Of a stretch of 64,000 nucleotides of DNA, positions 9,906 through 20,764 are shown in pieces (position 1 is the stretch's first letter; each line of letters starts with the position of its first letter). Source of the stretch: Amanita rubescens (Eukaryota > Basidiomycota > Agaricomycetes > Agaricales > Amanitaceae); assembly GCA_015039365.1 (NCBI GenBank), contig WION01000098.1, forward strand, positions 1 to 64,000. Direction: 5' to 3'. The position numbers were made by a program, and so were the translations under genes. The notes beneath the pieces were generated by a model. It was given only the letters and a program-made list of their open reading frames with translations, did no database searches and was not told the origin of the DNA.

Positions 9906-12268
9906 TCATGACTCCAACATAGGCGGTTGCTCTAGACAATGGTCATCAGAAGATCTGCTCATGCTCACCTCTGCAATCGCGTTCTGTACTCGACACAGAA
10001 CATCAGCCAATCGTGGCAATAGACTCTTCGTCAGAAGTGGGAATGGCCGTTCTTGTCGCGCTCGGTGCTTCATCGTCACCCACTCGATCTTCCGCCAGAT
10101 CGTTTGATTCACTGTAAGTTGATTCGTGTCTTCACAAAGCTCCGTTGTGTAGTTCTTGTCAATGAACGCCTTCAACTTGTCCACATAGTCCACATACGCC
10201 TCCTCCCAATCGGTTGATCCCCATACCATCGGATGTTTCATCTCACTCCCAAGCAGATCATCCAATCCATCCGCAATCTCCCTCGTCAGCATCTTCTTAA
10301 TCAGCGACTTCTGTCGATCCGCCTTCTCAAGTGCTTCCTTCAACGTCATCCACTTCCAGCACGCTTCCATGTTATTCTTCATCCCTGCATCCATCGTCAT
10401 CTCTCCATCTATCTCGTTCTGTTCTTGATATTTAAGGAACATCTCGTTGTTGGCCATAGTAAACACTTTTGTAGGCGTGAACAGCGACATCATGATATTC
10501 ACGAGATACTCCGTAATCTCACACAATATCTATTCAGTACATCGATTAATTCACTCATCTTTAACGCGATATGCATCACTTACCCCTCCATATACTCCAA
10601 TCAGATGGTCTTTGATCCATTTCGACGTGAATGCTGTTGTATGTCCCATATACCCCCGTAGCTTATAGAGTTGCATCGCATATTCGCGCCCCTCCGTATT
10701 CGGGATCGAGTAATTGACGTTCAGCAGAGGCTGGCCCTTTCCTGTGCACGTTACGACATAATCATCTGCCGCCTGCTTGTCTCCTCTTTTCAAGTGTTTG
10801 ACGTATGTCTTTGTGGCCTGCAGTAGCGCCTCTCCGTCCGTTTGCGCATAGCATTGAACAGCTAAATTCATTGAGAGATATGTAAGAAGCCTCTCGTCCT
10901 CCTTCAATTTCTCTGTCAAATCCGCATCTCATTCAGCGTTCCGGATAACAGATTCATCACGAACGCTTACCTTCATCATATACGATAACTCCCCATAGTC
11001 CGATCTTAGATATCTCTTCCTGAAGCGATGCAATTTTCTCCTCGTACTCTTTCAATTGCTGCAACTTCTTTGTCACCGCTTCGTCCTTCACAGCGCGCTT
11101 CTTGCTTAGGCCCTGGTGCTGCTTCTTCACTTTTGAAAGGTCCTGCTCCTTATCCTCTTTGATCGACTTCACAGCTGCCATCCGGTGTCGTCCTCCCGCC
11201 ATCTCAAGTCTCCTCAGCTCCCGTTTCCCCTCCTCGCTTAACGCCAGTGTCTTCGCTTTATACCCACTCACATTGTTATCCACGCATGATGTATCGATGT
11301 GTCGATGGCTGATAACCAGCGGCATCATGTGCTCGCTGGAAAACGACTTGATCCCTTGCGCCGTCATCGACGCCTTCAGTTTCTTCCATTCAAGGGGGAC
11401 GAGAGGTCGTGTGTTCCAATTACCGAAATGGATTTCCATCGGTGCGTTGAATAAGTCGATCACGTTCACTGAAAACTGAGCGGCGTCTACCTTCTGCTCT
11501 TCGTCGCTGTGCTTCGCCCTCTCCTTTTCCATCACTGCACCCGTCTTCGACTCCCCCTTGCTGCCTTTGCCTGGCCTATAATCCTCATCCAATCTGTCCT
11601 CCTCTTCATCGCCGCCATCGTCCATATCCACATCATCATCTGCCTCCTTCTTCTTCCCCTTGCCTTTTTTATTCGTTTTCACCTGTTACCCAGCATATGA
11701 GTCTCTGAACGATACTAATACTTCGTTCCTTACCTCTTGCGCCTTCTTCTTTCCTTTTCTCTTTTTAGACATATTGCCTTTGCCCCTGGGCCGATCCTGA
11801 TGAATGACGGTTAGCGCTGTGTGTTTAATACCAGATGAATACATAATACTTGAACGTTTCCATCCGTCTCATTTTCTTTTTCTTTTTCGTTAGCGTTATC
11901 ATTGTCGTTATCATTATCGTTATCGTTGTCACTTTCGTTTTCGTTTTCTTCTTCACCATTCCCCTTTGAAGCATCGCCAGTAGCCTAGTTAATTATTAGA
12001 TCAGAGATCAATCATGTTCTGAGTTGCTATACGCACCTGAGGGTCCACTTGCATATTGGATCCATCCATGTTCTCCATTTCATGACCTGCTTTAGCGCGA
12101 TTCGCCGGGCGAGGAACAGGAATCTTCTAAATCAGTTGTCAGCCGCTCCAACCGACAGATTGTAGTATCGTAAAAGCTCACCTTCGGTTTAAACCCATGT
12201 TTTTCCTCTTCTTTCTCGATATTGGCTGTGTTAAAGACGTTTTCGGATTGAGTGGTTGTGTCAGACAT
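9906..12268 (-). CDS. ParB/sulfiredoxin-fold-like protein, multi-exon
   Basis: Starting at MSDTTTQSENVFN (ATG at 12,268), about seven to nine exons can be joined on the minus strand. They cover a short N-terminus, an N/D/E-rich tract (11,870-11,960), lysine-rich segments (SKKRKGKKKAQE; NKKGKGKKKE) that look like nuclear localisation signals, and an acidic DDDVDMDDGGDEEED stretch. The core follows. Its central part reads WKKLKASMTAQGI, then MPLVISHRHID, then LEMAGGRHRMAAVK. That order (helix ending in G-I, MP-V strand, G-HR-x-A) is the pattern of ParB-type N-terminal domains. A coiled-coil (near 11,000-11,100), a helical region and a C-terminal half ending ..EQPPMLES follow. No helix-turn-helix of bacterial ParB is visible. 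Function is unknown, perhaps DNA-associated. It is the only sizeable gene in the subtelomere and sits between two duplication blocks. The exon set is inferred; the domain call rests on motifs alone. Confidence 0.6.
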
Positions 12269-12504
12269 GATGTTAGATACACGGGAATTGGTGACAGTGA
12301 GCCGTACTCTACTTATCATCGCTGACCCTTAGCTGTAACACGTTGGATTAATCGGCAAGCGAACAAGTGAAACAGGCGAAATCGCTTACCGACATCAATA
12401 CCTGCTGATCTATTGACTCGTCCTGACTCCTATCATGCCTCGTGCAAAGTGGACAAAGATCACATCAAGGTTAGCCCCTGCTGGTGTGGATAGGGGCGCT
12501 TGCT
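12269..12504. other. 5' region of ParB-like gene
   Basis: The likely promoter of the minus-strand gene. No TATA box or other clear motif is visible; the sequence is unique compared with the adjacent duplication. Confidence 0.35.
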
Positions 12505-12919
12505 AGGCAGGAAGGGATGACGGGTGAAGCGTTTCATATGGTGTTTCAGCACATTTGAGGGAATATTAATGTGTCACAAGGCGCTACATGTTGCGCTACA
12601 CGCGTTTTGGTCGATCTACTTGTATGATTTCATTTGATATGGGACGTATTTATACAGTAACAATGATGTAAGGAACGAATATAGTAAATGCTGAGATGCG
12701 AGCATGTGGTCAGCTATGAATCTATGATAGCGTTCGCGTACGCACCAATGTACCTTCAATATCCATTAGGAATACTACCACCTTATCCTCAGAGCTTCTC
12801 AGCGAAATATTTGACGTTGATGACTGTAGGTGCGTGAGTGAGGCCATATGTGTGTGCAGAATTTCCGCCTACTTGAACATCGTTATCGGCGGATGATGGT
12901 GATATTTCTGAGCACATTG

Positions 12920-13053
12920 TCCGCCTATTTGAACGTTGTTATAGGCGGACGGCGTTGGTATAGCTGACCGGTGTACTTGAACGTCCACAGTGGCGAAGGT
13001 TCTGGGTATATCTGAGCAGACGGTCCGCCTATTTGAACGTTGTTATCGGCGGA
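12920..13053. repeat. Two 30-bp palindromes ~104 bp apart
   Basis: 12,920-12,949 and 13,024-13,053 both read TCCGCCTATTTGAACGTTGT followed by TATAGGCGGA or TATCGGCGGA. Conservation extends across the spacer, showing recent local duplication. Confidence 0.8.
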
Positions 13054-13761
13054 CGGCATTGGTATGCCTGAGCGGTGTACTTGAACGTCGTCAGTGGCGA
13101 AGGTTCTGGGTATATCTGAGAGATGGTCCGCCTACTTGAACCTTGTTATTGGCAGATGACGTTGGCATGCGTGGAGTCTGCCACTATTCATGTCATCATT
13201 GGTGGGCATTAAGTACTCACATGGCATATCTCTTCATAGTCTTGTACTATTCGGCTTGGTGCACAGAGAAGCGGTGTGATCATCCGCCGATGTTGACAAT
13301 CAGATACGCGGTGTGATCGTCCGCCGATGTTGACAATTGCATATGCGGCATAACACAAGACAGCTGGCACAAGTCATCAGTGTAAATGTCCACTGACGAT
13401 GACGACGGTATATGTGAACATGACGTACCTGCCACCTCAACAATTCAGCCTCTTTCCTAAGTTCTGTAAGCACTTCTGCATCCCCCCAACCTTTTACACA
13501 TCAGCAAATGCATATATGGCCTTCATAACATATGTACCTATTGGTGGACATTAGGTCCAGAAGTTCGTATTGCGTGGGAACATCTTCCTATATCCCCACC
13601 CACCATCCTATTGGGCAATGTTTGGACACCTCCGCCGATTCCAATGTCTGAATCGGCGGCTTCCACTTTCACGTTGCCACACCGCTCTAGTAATCAAAAC
13701 ACACTGGGTAAGAAGTCTGATCATCTCTTTTACTTAATGATGTTCCTGTGTTGCTCAGGCA

Positions 13762-13791
13762 TCCGCCGATTCAGACGATTGAATCGGCGGA
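13762..13791. repeat. 30-bp palindrome family member
   Basis: TCCGCCGATTCAGACGATTG then AATCGGCGGA. Almost identical to the copies at 7,733 and 15,193, which sit at the equivalent place in the other duplication blocks. Confidence 0.8.
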
Positions 13792-15002
13792 TACTCAAAT
13801 ATGTTGATCAGAAATGTTTGGACGCCTCCGCCAATTCCGATGTCTGAATCGGCGGCTTCCACTTTATCATTGCCACGCAGCTCTCTCTCACCAATAGCCT
13901 GGCTCTCATTCAACGCTGCTGATGACACTCGGGCTTGAGCGCAGAGTTTCATTACAGCTACGTTCACATCTCTGCATCAATTCTCTCTCAACATCAATGG
14001 CTTGGCATCTCATTCAAAGCCACCAACAACACTCGGGCTTGACAGCTACGTTCGTTTCTCGACGTCGATATCTCTCTAGGGAATGACTTGGCCTCTCGTT
14101 TGATGCTGCTAATGACACTCAGGCTTGAGCGCAGAGTCTCGTCACAGCTACGTTCGTTTCTCAACATCAATATCTCTCTAGGGAATGACTTGGCCTCTCG
14201 TTCAACGTGCTAACGACACTCGGGCTTGAGCGCAGAGTCTCGTCACAGCTACGTTCGTTTCTCAACATCAATATCTCTCTAGGGAATGACTTGGCCTCTC
14301 ATTCAACGTGCTAACGACACTCAGGCTTGAGTGCAGAGTCTCGTCACAGCTACGTTCATTTCTCAACATCAATATCTCTCTAGGGAATGACTTGGCCTCT
14401 CGTTCAACGTGCTAATGACACTCGGGCTTGAGCGCAGAGTCTCGCCACAGCTATCTTCGCCTCCCACCATTATTATCTCTCTCATGAATGGCCTCGCCTC
14501 TCGCACAAGCTGCTAGCGACACTCACGCTTGAGCATGGACTCTCGTCACAACTACTTCACTTCTCAACATCAATCAATCTCTTTCAATATGTTCCTGCTC
14601 ATCTGCCAATTCTGATGCGTGAATTTGCGGATAGTACTTTAACCTGGCACAAGACGCTTTGTATTATTTAACATTAAAATAGAAACGAGAGATCCGCCTA
14701 TTTTAACATTGACATCGGCGGAATAATAGTTATTCAAACGCCATCATCAGCTGATGAAAAGACAGAGAAATGTTCCGCCAATTCCAATGTTGTCATTGGC
14801 GGATCATAAGTCATGTTATGCTCTGAAGGCAGAAATCATTCCGCCTATTCTCATGTCTTCATCCGCGGTTAAATATGTACTGAATGATATAAATACCAAT
14901 TCAGAACCCTGAAACTCATCACCCACACTTCTAGATGCCTCAGCCACATATGTTTTTATGTCAATATGTTAGGTTTCATATGTGTTATATACATTCTAAC
15001 CA

Positions 15003-15117
15003 AATATATCCGCGCATTATTTTTAAACTTTGGACCATGCAGTGGGCAAAATTGATACCCTGAACCCCCCCTGTATACCCTGAACCCCCCACCCTTACTG
15101 ACTTAGGCCTATATAAT
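15003..15117 (+). repeat. Subtelomeric C-rich/TATA module, copy 4
   Basis: ATATCCGCGCATTATTTTTA, GACCATGCAGTGGGCAAAATT, GATACCCTGAACCCCCC, GTATACCCTGAACCCCCC, ACCCTTACTGACTTAGGC and CTATATAAT. Nearly identical to copy 5, about 1.2 kb downstream. Confidence 0.8.
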
Positions 15118-16333
15118 CGAAACAAACTGCGGAAGAGTCTGTTCATCTCTCTTACTCACCAACACTAATGATGCTCATGCGTTGCTCAGACATCCGCCGA
15201 TTCAGACAATTGAATCGGCGGATACTCAAATCGGTTGATCTGACATGTTCCTGCTGCTGCTGCGATCCTCAGGCTTGAGCGCAGAGTCTCATTACTTACC
15301 ACTCTGATTGTCTCTCAACATAAATTCTCTCACCAATAGCCTGGCTCTCATTCAACGCTGCTGACAACACTCAGGCTTGAGCGCAGAGTTTCATTACAGC
15401 TACGTTCACATCTCTGCATCAATTCTCTCTCAACATCAATGGCTTGGCATCTCATTCAAAGCCACCAACAACACTCGGGCTTCAGCGCAGAGAAGTTCTC
15501 GTCACAGCTACCTTCGTTTCTCAACATCAATATCTCTCTAGGGAATGACTTGGCTTCTCGTTCAACGCTGCTAATGACACTCGGGCTTGAGCGCACTGGA
15601 GTCTCGTCACAGCTATCTTCGCCTCTCGCCGTGATTGTCTCTTTCATGAATGCCTTCGCCTCTCGCTCAATGCTACTAGCGACACTCACCCTTGAGCATG
15701 GAGTCTCAACACAGCTACTTCACTTCTCAACATCAATCTCTCTCAATATGTTCCTGCTCATCCGCCAATTCTGATGCGTGAATTCGCGGATAGCACTTTA
15801 ACCACAAGACACTTTGTATTATTTAACATTAAAATAGAAACGATGCTCCGCGTATTGTAATCTCTTCATCGGCGGATGCAATGTCCAAGTTTACGAGATC
15901 CGCCTATTTTAACATTGACATAGGCTGAATAATAGTCATTCAAACGTCATCGGCTGATGAAAAGACAGAGAAATGTTCCGCCAATTCCAATGTTGTTATT
16001 GGCGGATCATAAGTCATGCCATGCTCTGAAGGCAGAAATAATTCCGCCTATTCTCATGTCTTCATCCGCGGTTGGATATGCACTGAATAATATAAATACC
16101 AATATAAATACCAATTCAGAACCCTGGAACTCATCACCCGCACTTCTAGATGCCTCAGCCACATATGTTTTTATGTCAATATGTTATGTTTCATATGTGT
16201 TATATACATTCTAATCAAATATATCCGCGCATTATTTTTAGACTTTGGGACATGCAGTGGGCAAAATTGATACCCTGAACCCCCCCCTGTATACCCTGAA
16301 CCCCCCACCCTTACTGACTTAGGCCTATATAAT
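15118..16333. repeat. Subtelomeric duplication block C
   Basis: A close tandem copy of the right half of block B. The order is the same: a palindrome at 15,193-15,222; CTTGAGCGCAGAGTC tandem units; palindromes near 15,897 and 15,975; a CTTCTAGATGCCTCAGCCAC landmark; then the TATA module. No gene is supported. The 111-codon frame at 15,439 lies in the tandem units and is not convincing. Confidence 0.75.
16218..16333 (+). repeat. Subtelomeric C-rich/TATA module, copy 5
   Basis: Same element order as copy 4, ending TTAGGCCTATATAATGG. It forms the right border of block C; beyond it the sequence becomes CpG-free. Confidence 0.8.
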
Positions 16334-16796
16334 GGCAATTAAAACAAACAAGAAACAAGCTTTCAGATGCATATACATACATACACTTACATATATTCCT
16401 TGCAAGCATCATTTAGCCAAATGTACAAACAATAGAAATAACCATGACAGTTGAAACAAGCAAGAAAAGATCTTTCATGTATATACATACACATATTTCT
16501 TGTCAGTTGCAAAATGGAAAATCATCTGCAGCCTGTACATTGGGAGAAAAAAAGGAGAATGAAGTGCTGTCTGGGACACTGTTTTGTGGAAAAGAAAAGA
16601 AAAATTCTGTGGACTCAATGTCTTGACTGCCAGACAGTATATATGCATGAGTTAGCAAATGTCAAATGTCATTTGTGGACTATTTTTACACCAACACATA
16701 AAATAACACATAAAAGTAGAAACATACTCTGCCAATGACAGCACTGTCATAGGTGGAGTATTTTTTACACCAACACATAAAAGTAGAAACATACTC
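16334..16796. other. CpG-free spacer with decayed palindromes
   Basis: No gene is recognised. CTGCCAATGACAGCACTGTC, then ATAGGTGGAG, near 16,729 and a similar stretch near 16,790 look like the 30-bp palindrome after CG to TG/CA change. Two short open frames here overlap each other and resemble nothing known. Confidence 0.4.
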
Positions 16797-16915
16797 CACC
16801 AATGACAGCACTGTCATCAGCAGAGTATTTTAGGCCAAATCAATACCAGCAACCCCCCCAGTGTATACCATATACCCTGGATCCTAATTGAAATAGGTCC
16901 CTATAAATTGATATC
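16797..16915 (+). repeat. Subtelomeric C-rich/TATA module, copy 6 (CpG-depleted)
   Basis: CATCAGCAGAGTATTTTAGG, CAATACCAGCAACCCCCCC, GTGTATACCATATACCC and AATAGGTCCCTATAAATT. Every CG of the other copies is TG or CA here, consistent with deamination of methylated CpG. Confidence 0.65.
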
Positions 16916-17007
16916 TTTACTTCTGGGAAAAAATGGTTCTTTATTATACATGTATAGGTATAAAATCTACATTAATGTGCTGAAGATATATCAGCTAGTA
17001 TTCCAGC

Positions 17008-20000
17008 TCAAAGAAGGCAGGAACTGGACTTACATAATAAATGGCTAAGAACTATTTTTGTGTATTTGGCACACTCTTTTTCAGATGGGCAATGCTTCAT
17101 GATGAACCAATCATTGATGTCCATTGACCTTAAGTAGTTGTCCAAGTCTTGATCAACCAGTGCATGCTGGGTGTTGAGATAAAACCCCCAGGCCTTGGTG
17201 AAGGCATCATTGGAATTGCAGCCTTGCTGGACAATCCAGAAGGAATGTTCAAGACAGATGAGGATGGCTGTACATGTAATGGTAAGAAACTGGAAATATA
17301 AGAGAAAGGGTAGGATCAATCAGACCAATGAAACAATGCAAAGAAGGTGCCTATGTAATTGGGAATACCGTTTGAGTGAAGGGGATGAAAAGAATGAAAT
17401 ATGATTTTACTTTGAATTGAGTGTCCACAAGACCCTGAGCATAGTTCACCTATGAAATTTATGCTATTAATGAAGTGGGGCAAAGAGAGTAGGTGAGAAA
17501 AGACAGGTACAAACTAAACAAGATGTGAGAGTGATGTCAGCAATTCATGAGATGCACAGTGACTCACTTGCTGGATGGGATTTCATGGCAACATGTCAGC
17601 AATTCAAATTGAGCTAGGAGCCACAGTCACTCACTCCCTGGATGGGATTTCATGGCAACATGTCAGCAATTCAAATTGAGCTAGGAGCCACACAGTCACT
17701 CACTTGCTGGATGGGATTTCATGGCAACATGTCAGCAATTCAAATTGAGCTAGGAGCCACACAGTCACTCACTTGCTGGATGGGATTTCATGGCAACATG
17801 TCAGCAATTCAAATTGAGCTAGGAGCCACACAGTCACTCACTTGCTGGATGGGATTTCATGGCAACATGTCAGCAATTCAAATTGAGCTAGGAGCCACAC
17901 AGTCACTCACTTGCTGGATGGGATTTCATGGCAACATGTCAGCAATTCAAATTGAGCTAGGAGCCACACAGTCACTCACTCCCTGGATGGGATTTCATGG
18001 CAACATGTCAGCAATTCAAATTGAGCTAGGAGCCACACAGTCACTCACAAACTGGATGGGATTTCATGGCAACATGTCAGCAATTCAAATTGAGCTAGGA
18101 GCCACACAGTCACTCACTTGCTGGATGGGATTTCATGGCAACATGTCAGCAATTCAAATTGAGCTAGGAGCCACACAGTCACTCACTTGCTGGATGGGAT
18201 TTCATGGCAACATGTCAGCAATTCAAATTGAGCTAGGAGCCACACAGTCACTCACTTGCTGGATGGGATTTCATGACAACATGTCAGCAATTCAAATTGA
18301 GCTAGGAGCCACACAGTCACTCACAAACTGGATGGGATTTCATGGCAACATGTCAGCAATTCAAATTGAGCTAGGAGCCACACAGTCACTCACTCCCTGG
18401 ATGGGATTTCATGGCAACATGTCAGCAATTCAAATTGAGCTAGGAGCCACACAGTCACTCACTCCCTGGATGGGATTTCATGGCAACATGTCAGCAATTC
18501 AAATTGAGCTAGGAGCCACACAGTCACTCACAAACTGGATGGGATTTCATGGCAACATGTCAGCAATTCAAATTGAGCTAGGAGCCACACAGTCACTCAC
18601 AAACTGGATGGGATTTCATGGCAACATGTCAGCAATTCAAATTGAGCTAGGAGCCACACAGTCACTCACTTGCTGGATGGGATTTCATGACAACATGTCA
18701 GCAATTCAAATTGAGCTAGGAGCCACACAGTCACTCACTCCCTGGATGGGATTTCATGGCAACATGTCAGCAATTCAAATTGAGCTAGGAGCCACACAGT
18801 CACTCACAAACTGGATGGGATTTCATGGCAACATGTCAACAATTCAAATTGAGCTAGGAGCCACACAGTCACTCACTCCCTGGATGGGATTTCATGGCAA
18901 CATGTCAGCAATGCAAATTGAGCTAGGAGCCACACAGTCACTCACTCCCTGGATGGGATTTCATGGCAACATGTCAGCAATTCAAATTGAGCTAGGAGCC
19001 ACACAGTAACTCACCCTCTAGATATGAGGTGAATCATTTCTATCAATTTGGAATTCTCCATGTAACTTGCTCATTACCTCCTATACATTACATTCACAAG
19101 TTGCCTTCCTATCACTTTGAAATTCTTACATTTTGCCCCTTATCATTTGCATAATTAGGATATTGTCAAATGAGCTTAATGTCATACTCACATACTGAAT
19201 ATCCAGGTTAAACTTTGTCACCAATATTGGTTCTTGATACTTACATCCTGAAATATCTGTCATCACCATCTTCCCTGGATCAAGCAGAAGTGGATTCTCA
19301 CATAATTCTTCTCAATTTTAGTCATGACTCAAAAAAATGTATTCAATTTGCATACCTGAAAATAGCAATGTCCAAACCAAGACATAGCCTTGTAAATCAA
19401 GTCATGCTTTGTTTATTTGAGCACTTGTATCTCTACAATTCAAGAAAAAATGTACCACTGTTGAGGTATTCTTGAAGATGAACCTGAAATAGAGAGATTT
19501 GAAGTTGAAGCAACAGCAGATAAGTGGATAACAGACTTGTTCACTGCATATTCAATGCAGACCTCTAGGTTATTCTGTTGGACAGTGACAAATAACATCT
19601 TCAGTGCCAAGTTGTCAATTGATGCCGCTGTCTGCTTGATTAGTTCCCCAACTTGTTCCTGATGATTACCATTGTCCTCTTGGATGGCTGGACATGCTAT
19701 AAGTCCCACAATTTGTTGCTAAAGGAGAAGAGACATACATTCAAATCGCACATATGCACGAGGTGGAAACTTGTAGTCCTTAAGTGGCTTCTCAAATTTC
19801 TTCTCCAAGGTAGCACAAGCAATTTCTCTATTCTTCTCATCTTCTTCATTCCTATCATAGACTTGCGTGATGAGATCATCAAATTTTGTGAAGATTGCCA
19901 CAACCGGAACTGTCCATTGTCAGTCACTGTGAAGAGTTTGGAGATTTTAAATGATCTTACCATTCCCACAATGTTGCTCATCAAAGAACTTCTGTTCCAA

Positions 20001-20764
20001 TCCCAATAACGGGCGAGATACATCTGGAGCAAAACAAAACCTGAACACAATGTCAGTTGTGCTACATAAATGAATGATATAATGCACCATATTGCATGGA
20101 TTTGGTCCATTACTTCAGTTGCTTTCGCCTTTTCCTCTATGAAAGAGCGTACATCCTGAAGTTCCTGCTCGCCTCCTGCCTCGAAACCAGGAGAGTCATG
20201 GAAAATGAATTGTGGGTTGCTCTGGAAGCAAAACTCGTCACGGACATTATGGATCCCTCGCTACAGAATCAAAGTCAACGACCTGGTTAGAGTAATGCGC
20301 AAGGATCACCTTCGAGGTCGGGTTAATCTGTTGGTGAAGGGATGATGAGAGTGGGGTATCAAGCGAAGCAGATATCTTACCTTGCTGTAAACCGGATCCT
20401 CCTTTGTATTGCAGACTCGCTTCAGCAGCGTCGTTTTACCAGCATTCGCTCTCCCGATAACGAGGATACGGAAGTGGGTGTACTTGGCCCGGAGTTTCGC
20501 AGCTTCTACCGGGTTGGTCGTCATCATCGATACAGTGGGTGCTAGATCGGCTGGAAGCGCAGCAACGGTTGGAGGCGAAGCAACAACAGGAGGCGGAGCA
20601 ACAACGGCAGGCGGAGCAACAACGGCAGGCGGAGCAACAACCGCTGCCAGAGGCGAATTCGAGCGGCTAGGAGGCGTGCTCTGCGATCGCCGTCCGAACA
20701 TCTTCTTCAGGCGATTGCGAAAACCCTTGGACCCTTTGGCAGTCTGCGATTGTTGGTCAGCCAT
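17008..20764 (-). CDS. G-domain (P-loop) protein, intron carrying a minisatellite
   Basis: The minus-strand gene starts at MADQQSQTAKGSKG (ATG 20,764). After a low-complexity PPAVVAPPAVVA tract comes the G1 loop in RILVIGRANAGKTTLLKR, then (next exon, ~20,280-20,100) FIFHDSPGFEAGGEQELQDV with a DSPG G3 motif. Exons at ~20,040 and 19,900-19,720 follow, with G4 as TKFD in VVAIFTKFDDLI. Then come a C-terminal exon (19,709-19,530) and, by frame and composition, a last exon around 17,285-17,030 (AILICLEHSFWIVQQGC..). This matches the large family of single G-domain proteins of Agaricomycetes, whose role is unknown. The exons between 19,500 and 17,300 are uncertain; if the last exon is real, the 69-bp minisatellite is intronic. 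CpGs are plentiful upstream of ~19,720 and almost absent downstream. Confidence 0.65.
17574..19023. repeat. 69-bp minisatellite, 21 copies
   Basis: Twenty 69-bp units start at 17,641, preceded by one 67-bp unit (17,574-17,640, missing one AC) and a diverged partial copy. Units are nearly identical except at a 4-base slot that is TTGC, TCCC or AAAC. Two units have GAC for GGC, and single units carry other point changes. Because 69 is divisible by three, the plus strand stays open for 455 codons, but there is no sign that it is a gene: no diversity outside the slot, no signal peptide and no flanking exons. The last unit degrades at 19,005-19,023. Confidence 0.95.

Larger units (their letters stand above)
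12505..15117. repeat. Subtelomeric duplication block B
   Basis: A diverged copy of block A lacking the transposon. It begins GGCAGGAAGGGATGACGGG, shares the landmarks listed for block A, and ends in a copy of the TATA module. Within it, 14,030-14,560 is an imperfect tandem array of ~115-bp units (TCAACATCAATATCTCTC, GGGAATGACTTGGCCTCTC, CTTGAGCGCAGAGTC). At least nine palindromes lie in this block. No gene is supported. Confidence 0.75.

Noticed and set aside
17642..19009. 455-codon open frame of 23-residue repeats on the plus strand
   Set aside because: It is a by-product of a repeat unit divisible by three. The repeats are near-identical at the DNA level, there is no start context, signal or flanking exon, and the opposite strand carries the host gene.
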